Below the pieces are notes generated by a model that ran no database searches, was not told the origin of the DNA, and was given only the letters and a program-made list of their open reading frames with translations. This document shows positions 1-5,632 of a stretch of 5,651 bases of DNA, piece after piece (within the stretch, counting starts at the first letter, position 1; each line of letters begins with the position of its first letter). The stretch is from positions 1 to 5,651 of the forward strand of contig PCSS01000370.1 of assembly GCA_002771395.1 (NCBI GenBank), given 5' to 3'. The DNA comes from Bacteroidetes bacterium CG23_combo_of_CG06-09_8_20_14_all_32_9. GTDB taxonomy: Bacteria > Bacteroidota > Bacteroidia > Bacteroidales > GWA2-32-17. The translations under genes and the position numbers were made by a program.

Positions 1-4
1 CTAA

Positions 5-21
5 TATCTAACGGGGTGAAT
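5..21 (+). repeat. Dispersed 17-base repeat, copy 1 (forward)
   Basis: The sequence is TATCTAACGGGGTGAAT. It matches the reverse complement of 2250-2266 at 16 of 17 positions and the copy at 2749-2765 at 15 of 17. The similarity to the 2749 copy continues downstream for about 19 more bases (22-40), 14 of them identical and ending in a shared TAAGTT, so the full unit in these two copies is about 36 bases. A short hairpin, TAGC-TTC-GCTA, lies in this tail. The copy is intergenic, downstream of the minus-strand methyltransferase gene. The left edge of the window is only four bases away, so its true extent is unknown. Confidence 0.7.
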
Positions 22-201
22 GAGATAGCTTCGCTAAGTTAAGTGTTCTTAAATCAAAAGAAACCGACATTACAGACAAACACTAAATAAAGACACACAA
101 AGGAATGATTATATTTAAGGTTGAGATTAAGGGATGAGATTGAAAAAAGATTGAGAAAAGTCAATTAGTTATTCTTTAAATAGTTATGATGGTTAATTGA
201 A

Positions 202-1200
202 CTAACAATCGCATTTTAAAAAAGAGTCATTCTTTTTGAAAGCAAGTTCAATGGTCCCCGATTTTCCAAAAAGAGCAGAAATTACATCGGTAAGTGCAAA
301 AACCGGCATAGTAACAACAAAAAATAATTTTTGAAAAAACATATTAAGTTTTGAATACTCTTTTATATAGTCGGCATTTCCTTTTAAAGACTCAAATAAA
401 ACTTCGCGTTTTTTAGTTGTTAAGTTTAGTAAACTTTGAACCATACCGAAAGGATTTTGTTCAAGAGAAATATTATGTTTGCTGATAACAGTAAACCCAA
501 AGGTCTTCATAAGTTTAATAAAATCTTTTGGTGCAAAAAAGAATAAATGTCGGGGCGGGTCAAGATGAAGCCATTTCCCTTTAAATAATTGTGCCTGAAA
601 ACTTACAATATTTGGAAACGAAAAAACAACTATTCCTCCGGGTTTTAAAATTTTGTTAATTATTTCTAATGTTTCTTTTGGCTCTGTAAGATGCTCAAAT
701 ACGTGAAATAACGAAATTGCATCAAAAAATTTGTCGGGAAAATCATCAGGCTCTAAAGTCCCTGTTTTAAGTGTTATTTCCGGGATTCTTGATGCTCTTT
801 TAGCACTGTTTCCTTCCATTTCGGTTCCGTAAAGTTTAAACGAACCGAATTTTAATAAATATTTTAAAAAACGACCATTGCCACAACCAATATCTAACAC
901 TTTGGCATCATTTTTAATAAAACGACTTACTCTTCTTGCCCGTCCGCTTCTAAAATAATCAAGAATTTTTTCTATTAAAGGCGAACTGAATTTTTCTTTG
1001 TTTCCGCCATAATATGACGAGGCGTATGCTTTAGAAAGTTGTTCGGGTGTTGGGCGAGGTGCTAAAAAATAAGCATTGCAGGCACTACATTTGTTTATTG
1101 TATAATTATTTTTAAAAATATCAAAAGTTTTGTAAAGAACTTTGCTTTCAGATGATTTGCAATACCCGCAAATGCTTTGTTCATTATTATTTTCAGGCAT
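202..1200 (-). CDS. Class I SAM-dependent methyltransferase with N-terminal CxxC pair
   Basis: A 332-residue protein that probably transfers a methyl group from S-adenosylmethionine to a sugar or glycolipid intermediate; the substrate cannot be read from the sequence. Residues 11-14 (CGYC) and 38-41 (CSAC) form two CxxC pairs that look like a small zinc-binding module, as seen ahead of the catalytic domain in many sugar and polyketide methyltransferases. The Rossmann-fold domain follows: glycine-rich motif I VLDIGCGNG at 101-109, the acidic end of strand 2 around E127, FHVFEHL at 165-171, and LKPGG plus the following strand at 185-197. This is the Methyltransf_23 pattern. Residues 287-311 are strongly hydrophobic and could be a membrane-associated helix. 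The ATG at 1198-1200 overlaps the end of the upstream glycosyltransferase gene by eight bases, which supports this start and translational coupling. Confident as a methyltransferase, not as to substrate. Confidence 0.9.
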   Translation of the reverse strand: MPENNNEQSICGYCKSSESKVLYKTFDIFKNNYTINKCSACNAYFLAPRPTPEQLSKAYASSYYGGNKEKFSSPLIEKILDYFRSGRARRVSRFIKNDAKVLDIGCGNGRFLKYLLKFGSFKLYGTEMEGNSAKRASRIPEITLKTGTLEPDDFPDKFFDAISLFHVFEHLTEPKETLEIINKILKPGGIVVFSFPNIVSFQAQLFKGKWLHLDPPRHLFFFAPKDFIKLMKTFGFTVISKHNISLEQNPFGMVQSLLNLTTKKREVLFESLKGNADYIKEYSKLNMFFQKLFFVVTMPVFALTDVISALFGKSGTIELAFKKNDSFLKCDC

Positions 1201-1948
1201 TTGTTTTTATATTGAAAATAGAATAATTAGCCAAACCCATTTTTTGTAATCTGTATTTAAACGATGTTCCTAAAACACCTAATCCATATTTAACACTGCG
1301 CTTTAAATTAATGGAAGAAGCATCTGAAAAGTACTTTGTGGGACAGGTTATTTCGGCAATTTCGTACCCGGCGTAAAAAATTTGTACCAATATTTGATTA
1401 TCAAACACAAAATCGTCGGAGTTTGCATGGTAATTAATTTTTTGCAAAACTTCTTTAGTAAAAGCTCTGTAGCCTGTATGATACTCAGAAAGCTTTTGTC
1501 CAATAATAAAATTTTGCAAAAATGTAAGTATCCTGTTAAAAATAAATTTGTAAAGAGGCATTCCACCTTTTAAAGCACCTTTTCCAAGTATCCGTGAACC
1601 CATTACAACATGAAAAAGACCACTTGATAACAAATAAACCATTGATGGAATTAGTTTTGGAGTATATTGATAATCGGGATGAACCATTATTACTATATCG
1701 GCACCTAAATTTAAAGCCGTATCGTAACAGGTTTTCTGGTTTCCGCCATAACCTTTATTTTTTTTGTGCTGAATAATGTGCTTAATTCCTGTTTTTTTTG
1801 CAATTTCAAAAGTATTGTCTTTGCTGGCATCATCAACTATAATAACATCATCTACAATATCAAAAGGAATTTCACGAAAGGTTGATACAAGAGTTTTTTC
1901 CGCATTGTATGCAGGCATTACAACCACAATTTTTTTATTATTTATCAT
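1193..1948 (-). CDS. Family 2 glycosyltransferase, DPM1-like, cytoplasmic
   Basis: A 251-residue GT-A fold glycosyltransferase, probably moving a sugar from a nucleotide sugar to a lipid-phosphate or glycan acceptor at the inner face of the membrane. The N-terminus has VVVMPAYNAEKTL (8-20), followed by the nucleotide-binding IIVDDASKDNT (36-46) and KNKGYGGNQ (63-71). The position of the usual DxD motif reads HPDYQ (90-94). GSR at 117-119, HTGYRAF (157-163) and DDFVFDNQ downstream fit the dolichyl-phosphate-mannose/glucose synthase-like branch. There is no C-terminal pair of membrane helices, unlike many bacterial polyprenyl-phosphate glycosyltransferases, so the protein is the short, soluble type. 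It is the first gene of a two-gene operon with the methyltransferase, overlapping it by eight bases (ATGCCTGA holds both start and stop). The start at 1948 places the first strand at the normal distance from the N-terminus. Specific donor and acceptor are unknown. Confidence 0.92.
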   Translation of the reverse strand: MINNKKIVVVMPAYNAEKTLVSTFREIPFDIVDDVIIVDDASKDNTFEIAKKTGIKHIIQHKKNKGYGGNQKTCYDTALNLGADIVIMVHPDYQYTPKLIPSMVYLLSSGLFHVVMGSRILGKGALKGGMPLYKFIFNRILTFLQNFIIGQKLSEYHTGYRAFTKEVLQKINYHANSDDFVFDNQILVQIFYAGYEIAEITCPTKYFSDASSINLKRSVKYGLGVLGTSFKYRLQKMGLANYSIFNIKTNA

Positions 1949-2080
1949 TTTAAAATAAAAACAAATTTAATAATTATATATCAAAAAAAGATAACTATCA
2001 TTTGATTTAAAATGTAAAAAAATGTATGCCACTAATAACACAGATTAAAAAACATTTAGTTTTATTAATTGTTACTAACA

Positions 2081-2115
2081 TTTTTTTTAAAGGTGCTTAC
2101 CTCTTTAAATAAAAA
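2081..2115. repeat. AT-rich palindrome with GGT-GCTT-ACC tip
   Basis: TTTAAAGGT (2086-2094) pairs with ACCTCTTTAAA (2099-2109) around a GCTT loop, with two bases bulged. A T-run before it and an A-run after it can extend the stem. The T-run is on the 5' side on the plus strand and there is no T-run after the stem on either strand, so it does not look like an intrinsic terminator. It could be a protein-binding site or simply AT-rich symmetry; function unknown. Confidence 0.4.
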
Positions 2116-2223
2116 CATATAAAGAACATTATTTTCTTTTATCAATAAATGTTTGATAGTGGGACTTAGTTTACGTCAAATATTAAATTGAACGTTTACT
2201 CAATTTATGCTTTGTCATATTTA

Positions 2224-2332
2224 TTATCCCATCGAATTACGAATTTTTTATTCACCCCGTTGGATAATGCTTGCATATTATTATATAGTTATTTAACAGG
2301 ATGAATATTTTTTTCGTACTTCGGTGGAATAA
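2224..2332. repeat. Large imperfect inverted repeat, 44-base arms, carrying two repeat cores
   Basis: Bases 2224-2267 and the reverse complement of 2289-2332 agree at 32 of 44 positions without gaps, separated by 21 bases. Shared blocks are TTAT, CCA, CGAA, TACGAA, TATTCA, CC, GTT and ATAA; the only block of consecutive disagreement is a 5-base T-run in one arm against an A-run in the other. Each arm contains one copy of the 17-base core: 2250-2266 in reverse orientation and 2290-2306 forward (14 of 17 identical to copy 1). The arms could fold into a long cruciform or RNA hairpin, or could be two insertions of one repeat in opposite directions. Confidence 0.65.
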
Positions 2333-2518
2333 TCATTCAAAAAATTAATATGTCTTTACAATCCATTTATCCACTTTATTTATTTACAGAGACTTAAAGG
2401 CAATTTAATGAAAATATTAGACAAAACGTATTTTTTTAAATGCTTATTTTTAATCTTTTGCATTTTAGATGAATTGATAAAAAGTGCAAAAATCACCTGA
2501 CTTTTTTACATCATCAAA

Positions 2519-2546
2519 TATTTAACGGGGTTCACCCTGTTAGATA
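2519..2546. repeat. Compact palindrome made of two opposed repeat half-copies
   Basis: The left half begins TATTTAACGGGGT and the right half ends ACCCTGTTAGATA; the reverse complement of the right 14 bases matches the left 14 at 11 positions. Two of the three disagreements are T-G and G-T oppositions, which pair as wobbles in plus-strand RNA, so 13 of the 14 positions can pair (a real hairpin would leave the innermost few open as its loop). Both halves are versions of the dispersed core. There is no T-tract after it, so it is not a typical terminator. Confidence 0.65.
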
Positions 2547-2558
2547 ATTACATTAAAT

Positions 2559-2720
2559 AGAGTTTGTCTGGAATATAAAGTTTGATGACAAGGCTTGCGA
2601 GTCTTGAATGTCAGAAGTTTACTGTTGTAAATGACTGCATGAAAGACGAGCATAACAGGCAAATACCCGGTGGGTGTTTGAGCCAGCTAGTGCTAAAGCC
2701 GGACTTTATAGATAAACTCT
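2559..2720 (+). ncRNA. Candidate structured RNA (or folded inverted-repeat element), class not recognised
   Basis: The two ends pair. AGAGTTTGTC (2559-2568) pairs with 2711-2720 (ten pairs, one G-U), and TATAAAGT (2574-2581) pairs perfectly with 2703-2710, leaving a 5-base bulge on the left side. Inside are three clear hairpins: CAAGGCT/AGTCTTG (2589-2595 with 2600-2606, loop TGCG, one G-U); GTTTAC/GTAAAT (2617-2622 with 2627-2632, loop TGTT, one G-U); and AAATACCC/GGGTGTTT (2661-2668 with 2672-2679, loop GGT, one U-G), extended by GGC/GCC around a two-base bulge. All four non-Watson-Crick pairs are wobbles only on the plus strand, which suggests plus-strand RNA. G+C is about 41% by hand count against about 22% in the 180 bases at 2341-2520. 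It does not match a ZTP, THF or purine riboswitch, tmRNA or tRNA pattern that I know. The flanking AAAT on both sides (2555-2558 and 2721-2724) leaves open a small inverted-repeat mobile element. Confidence 0.6.
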
Positions 2721-2748
2721 AAATAACGAGATACTGCAAAAAAAACAA

Positions 2749-2765
2749 TATCTAACAGGGTAAAT
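2749..2765 (+). repeat. Dispersed 17-base repeat, forward copy with extended tail
   Basis: TATCTAACAGGGTAAAT differs from copy 1 (5-21) at two positions. The following 19 bases (2766-2784) share 14 identities with the tail of copy 1, including GCTT and the closing TAAGTT. A perfect small hairpin, ATCAAA-TTGC-TTTGAT, spans the end of the core and the tail (2764-2779). The tail also takes part in the longer stem-loop listed at 2767-2839, so the two folds are alternatives. Confidence 0.65.
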
Positions 2766-2766
2766 C

Positions 2767-2839
2767 AAATTGCTTTGATAAGTTCACAAAGAAAACCACC
2801 TTTGATAATTTAAAATTGGTGAACTAAACGAAGCGATTT
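2767..2839 (+). repeat. Long stem-loop with 21-base arms
   Basis: Bases 2767-2787 (AAATTGCTTTGATAAGTTCAC) can pair with 2819-2839. Seventeen of 21 positions are Watson-Crick, two are U-G wobbles in plus-strand RNA, and two are A-A mismatches. The loop is 31 bases. The right arm, read in reverse, contains GCTTCGTTTAGTT, resembling the GCTTCGCTAAGTT tail of the repeat at the left edge of the window (11 of 13), so the stem seems to be built from two opposed repeat tails. It ends 67 bases before the predicted -33 element of purH and has no T-tract, so neither a terminator nor a purH leader structure is indicated. Confidence 0.55.
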
Positions 2840-2905
2840 CACAAATACCATTAAAAATAATTGTGAGAAAATCAGTGGCAAAATAAAGTGGTGAGTAATT
2901 ACAAA

Positions 2906-2937
2906 ATTGGTTTTAATAGCGAAAAATGATATTTTTG
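2906..2937 (+). promoter_or_regulatory. Predicted Bacteroidota-type promoter of purH-mreB
   Basis: TATTTTTG at 2930-2937 fits the -7 consensus TAnnTTTG exactly. ATTG at 2906-2909 is a three-of-four match to the -33 element TTTG at a spacing of 20 bases, within the 19-21 typical of the primary sigma factor of this phylum. Transcription would begin around 2943, leaving a leader of roughly 20 bases before the purH ATG. That leader is too short for a riboswitch. Confidence 0.6.
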
Positions 2938-2964
2938 TGAACTTATTTCAAATAATCATGAGGA

Positions 2965-4488
2965 ATGAATAATTTAAAATCAATTATGTTTGCATTTATT
3001 TCAGTCTATAATAAAGATGGACTTGAGGTTATTGTAAAAAAACTTCATCAATTGAATATACAAATCATTTCAACAGGTGGTACGCATGAGTTTATAAAAA
3101 AAATGAATATTCCTGTAATTTCTGCCGAAAGCCTTACCGGTTTTCCAAGTATTTTGGGCGGAAGAGTTAAAACTCTTCATCCGAATATTTTTGGAGGAAT
3201 TCTTGCCCGCCGCAACGATTTATTTGATATGCAACAAGTTGACGAATATAAATTTACATTATTTGATTTAGTAATTATAGACTTATATCCTTTTGAAGAA
3301 ACTGTTGAAAAAGGCGCTTCCGACGAAGATATTATTGAAAAAATTGACATTGGTGGTATATCGCTTATCCGCGCTGCTGCAAAAAATTTTAATGATGTGG
3401 TAATAATTTCATGCAAAGACCAATATTCCTTTTTATATAAATTACTTGACAAAAATGCAGGTAGTACAACATTAGAAGAACGAAGAAAATTAGCTACTGA
3501 AGCATTTGAAGTTACTTCACACTACGATACATTTATTTATAAATACTTTGCAGGAAATTCACCTGCCTCATTTAAAGCAAGTGTTAAAAAAGCACAGCCC
3601 CTAAGATATGGCGAAAACCCTCACCAAAAAGGAGTTTTTTACGGAAATCTAAATGACATTTTTGAAAAACTGCACGGAAAAGAAATTTCATACAATAATT
3701 TGTTAGATATTGATGCCGCAATAGCCTTAATAAGCGAATTTAAGGAAACTACCGTTGCAATTATTAAACATAATAATGCCTGCGGCTTAGCTTCGCGCAA
3801 TACTTTGCTCCAGGCATGGAAAGATGCACTTGCCGGCGACCCTGTTTCGGCATTCGGAGGTATAATAGTAACTAATCGTAATATTGATAAAGAAACTTCC
3901 TTAGAAATAAATAAGTTGTTTTTTGAAGTAATTATAGCACCCGGCTATAATGATGATGCGCTTGAAATTTTAAAACAAAAAAAGAACCGTATTATACTTA
4001 TTCTTAAAAACATAATATTTTCAAAATATAGTTTCAGGACATTATTAAATGGTGTTATTGAGCAAGATAAAGATTTAAAAACCGAAACAATCGCAAACCT
4101 TCACACTGTTACCAAACGCACTCCAACTCAACAGGAAATTGAGGACCTTATTTTTGCAAATATAATAGTAAAGCACACTAAAAGTAACGCTATTGTTCTT
4201 ACAAAAAATAAACAACTTTTAGCAAGTGGCACCGGTCAAACTTCACGTATTGACGCATTAAAGCATGCTATAGAAAAGGCAAAAAGTTTTGGGTTCAATC
4301 TGCAAGGCTCTGTTATGTCAAGTGATGCCTTTTTCCCTTTTGCCGATTCAGTAGAATTAGCATACAACGCCGGAATTACTGCAGTAATTCAGCCGGGTGG
4401 TTCTATTCGTGATGAAGACTCGATACGTTTTTGTTCTGAACACAAAATGGCAATGGTATTTACAGGAATTCGTCATTTTAAACATTAA
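2965..4488 (+). CDS. purH: Bifunctional AICAR transformylase / IMP cyclohydrolase
   Basis: A 507-residue cytoplasmic enzyme for the last two steps of de novo IMP synthesis: 10-formyl-THF-dependent formylation of AICAR, then ring closure of FAICAR to IMP. The N-terminal cyclohydrolase domain (MGS-like fold, about 1-190) shows STGGT at 36-40, GGRVKTLHP at 65-73, LYPFEETV and DIGGISLIRAAAKN. The transformylase domain follows with QPLRYGENPHQ (211-221), KHNNACG (268-274), whose Lys-His pair corresponds to the catalytic Lys-His of the family, GDPVSAFGG (291-299), QPGGSIRDED and a C-terminal RHFKH. Length is normal and no key motif is broken. The ATG at 2965 is preceded directly by AGGA; its closeness to the start makes a true Shine-Dalgarno role doubtful, as is usual in Bacteroidota. 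An ATG at 2958 is in another frame and stops after four codons. mreB follows after 23 bases, so the two are probably one transcript. Confidence 0.98.
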   Translation: MNNLKSIMFAFISVYNKDGLEVIVKKLHQLNIQIISTGGTHEFIKKMNIPVISAESLTGFPSILGGRVKTLHPNIFGGILARRNDLFDMQQVDEYKFTLFDLVIIDLYPFEETVEKGASDEDIIEKIDIGGISLIRAAAKNFNDVVIISCKDQYSFLYKLLDKNAGSTTLEERRKLATEAFEVTSHYDTFIYKYFAGNSPASFKASVKKAQPLRYGENPHQKGVFYGNLNDIFEKLHGKEISYNNLLDIDAAIALISEFKETTVAIIKHNNACGLASRNTLLQAWKDALAGDPVSAFGGIIVTNRNIDKETSLEINKLFFEVIIAPGYNDDALEILKQKKNRIILILKNIIFSKYSFRTLLNGVIEQDKDLKTETIANLHTVTKRTPTQQEIEDLIFANIIVKHTKSNAIVLTKNKQLLASGTGQTSRIDALKHAIEKAKSFGFNLQGSVMSSDAFFPFADSVELAYNAGITAVIQPGGSIRDEDSIRFCSEHKMAMVFTGIRHFKH

Positions 4489-4511
4489 TTTTACAACCTG
4501 AAACTTACAAT

Positions 4512-5534
4512 ATGGGATTATTTTCATTTTTCAACCAGGAACTTGCAATTGACTTAGGCACAGCCAACACTGTTATTATTCATAATGATAAAATTGTAGT
4601 TGATGAACCCTCAATGGTTGCAGTTGACCGTCAAAGCGGAAAACTTATTGCCATTGGCGAAAAAGCAAGACAAATGCAAGGTAAAACTCACGAAAACATT
4701 AAAACTATTAGACCGTTAAGAGATGGCGTTATAGCCGACTTTAACGCTGCCGAGTTAATGATTCGCGGTCTTATTAAAATGATAAACCCCCGCCCAAGAT
4801 TATTTTCACCGTCAATGCGAATGGTTATTGCCATTCCATCGGGAAGCACCGAAGTTGAGATTCGTGCCGTACGCGACTCTTCAGAGCATGCCGGGGCAAG
4901 AGACGTTTATATGATTTACGAGCCAATGGCAGCCGCTTTAGGAATTGGGCTTGATGTTGAAGCTCCTGAAGGGAATATGGTAATTGACATTGGCGGTGGC
5001 ACATCCGAAATCGCTGTTATTTCGCTTAGTGGTATTGTTTGTAACAGATCAGTGAGAACAGCAGGCGACGTGTTTACTACTGATATTATGGAATATATGC
5101 GTCATCAACATAATATGAGAATTGGCGAACGTACCGCCGAAGATATTAAAATAAATGTTGGCGCAGCACTTCCCGATTTAGAATCGCCACCACCCGACTA
5201 TATTGTTAAAGGTCCACACCAAATGACTTCTTTACCAATTGAAATTCCTGTTTCTTATCAGGAAATTGCACATTGCTTAGATAAATCCATCTCTAAAATT
5301 GAAATTGCCATACTTCAGATTCTTGAAGAAACTCCACCCGAATTGTACAAAGATATTACCACTAATTCCATTTACTTAACCGGTGGCGGCTCTCTGCTAC
5401 GAGGATTTGATAACCGACTGGTAGAAAAGTATAACATCTCTGTAAAAATTGCAGACGACCCGCTTCACACTGTTGCAAGAGGAACAGGAATTGCACTTAA
5501 AAATGTTGACCGTTTTACTTTCTTAATGCGATAG
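4512..5534 (+). CDS. mreB: Rod-shape-determining actin homologue MreB
   Basis: A 340-residue bacterial actin that polymerises in membrane-bound filaments and guides the elongation machinery of peptidoglycan synthesis (MreCD, RodA, PBP2). Visible motifs: phosphate-1 loop AIDLGTANT at 12-20, IRPLRDGVIADF (a conserved MreB block), EPMAAALGIGL, phosphate-2 loop VIDIGGGTSE, and the adenosine-binding LTGGGSLLRG near the C-terminus. The hydrophobic N-terminus MGLFSFF is likely to help membrane attachment. Length is normal and the gene looks intact. It starts 23 bases after purH and has no visible promoter of its own; the purH-mreB order, normally followed by mreC, is characteristic of Bacteroidota. 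The following 117 bases in the window do not contain mreC. Confidence 0.98.
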   Translation: MGLFSFFNQELAIDLGTANTVIIHNDKIVVDEPSMVAVDRQSGKLIAIGEKARQMQGKTHENIKTIRPLRDGVIADFNAAELMIRGLIKMINPRPRLFSPSMRMVIAIPSGSTEVEIRAVRDSSEHAGARDVYMIYEPMAAALGIGLDVEAPEGNMVIDIGGGTSEIAVISLSGIVCNRSVRTAGDVFTTDIMEYMRHQHNMRIGERTAEDIKINVGAALPDLESPPPDYIVKGPHQMTSLPIEIPVSYQEIAHCLDKSISKIEIAILQILEETPPELYKDITTNSIYLTGGGSLLRGFDNRLVEKYNISVKIADDPLHTVARGTGIALKNVDRFTFLMR

Positions 5535-5544
5535 GATTATATAC

Positions 5545-5580
5545 TTTGAAAGGGCATATTTCGGCATGCTCAATATCAAA
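5545..5580 (+). other. Small hairpin downstream of mreB
   Basis: GGGCAT (5552-5557) pairs with ATGCTC (5566-5571), one pair being G-U, around an eight-base loop; TTTGA (5545-5549) and TCAAA (5576-5580) can extend it with unpaired bases between. No T-run follows directly, so termination is unlikely. It may be a weak attenuator or processing site between mreB and the expected mreC, or chance. Confidence 0.3.
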
Positions 5581-5600
5581 AATGCATTTCTTTAACAAAC

Positions 5601-5632
5601 GGCAGTAAGCAGTAGCAGTAGGCAGGACTGCC
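5601..5632. repeat. Degenerate GGCAGTA heptad repeat
   Basis: The run reads GGCAGTA, AGCAGTA, GCAGTA, GGCAGGA, then CTGCC. It is a short tandem array of a seven-base unit with one unit shortened by a base. The first six bases GGCAGT (5601-5606) and ACTGCC (5627-5632) form an inverted pair around it, and GGCAG-GA-CTGCC at the right end is itself palindromic. Such heptad arrays occur in intergenic DNA and vary by slippage. No protein gene is visible in 5535-5651. Confidence 0.5.

Larger units (their letters stand above)
1949..2964. other. 1 kb intergenic region between divergent units, rich in repeats and predicted RNA structure
   Basis: No convincing protein gene lies here. The longest small reading frame worth naming is 30 codons (2408-2500, plus strand), which is expected by chance in DNA this AT-rich. 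What it does contain is listed separately: a hairpin at 2081-2115, a 44-base inverted repeat pair at 2224-2332, a palindrome at 2519-2546, a structured-RNA candidate at 2559-2720, a repeat copy at 2749-2765, a long stem-loop at 2767-2839 and the purH promoter at 2906-2937. Bases 2341-2518 hold nothing else I can support; by hand count 2341-2520 has about 22% G+C. Confidence 0.85.

Noticed and set aside
159..203. Terminator after the methyltransferase gene: AGTCAATTA (159-167) against TAATTGAACT (194-203).
   Set aside because: The stem is AT-rich with a bulge, the loop is 26 bases, and only a short T-run follows on the minus strand.
1382..1573. Reading frames on the plus strand across 1382-1958 and at 1348-1566 on the minus strand.
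   Set aside because: They overlap the well-supported glycosyltransferase gene in other frames and show no recognisable protein features.
1962..1969. Minus-strand promoter for the glycosyltransferase: TAAATTTG fits the TAnnTTTG -7 pattern.
   Set aside because: No TTTG lies 19-21 bases upstream of it, and such octamers are common in DNA this AT-rich. It remains a possible -7 element only.
2519..2546. Possible integron attC site: ATTTAAC and GTTAGAT fit the RYYYAAC and GTTRRRY core rules.
   Set aside because: The whole palindrome is only 28 bases, far shorter than usual attC sites, has no visible L boxes or extrahelical bases, and no integron integrase is present.
2559..2720. Group II intron fragment or retron RNA, suggested by paired ends and internal hairpins.
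   Set aside because: No reverse transcriptase is in the window, the start does not fit the usual GUGYG of group II introns, and no domain V-like hairpin is visible.
2559..2944. A riboswitch controlling purH (ZTP, THF or purine type).
   Set aside because: None of the conserved cores I know for these classes is present, and the predicted purH promoter at 2906-2937 lies downstream of the folded region, leaving a leader of about 20 bases.
3177..3452. A 91-codon minus-strand reading frame inside purH.
   Set aside because: It lies wholly within conserved purH sequence and has no family features of its own.
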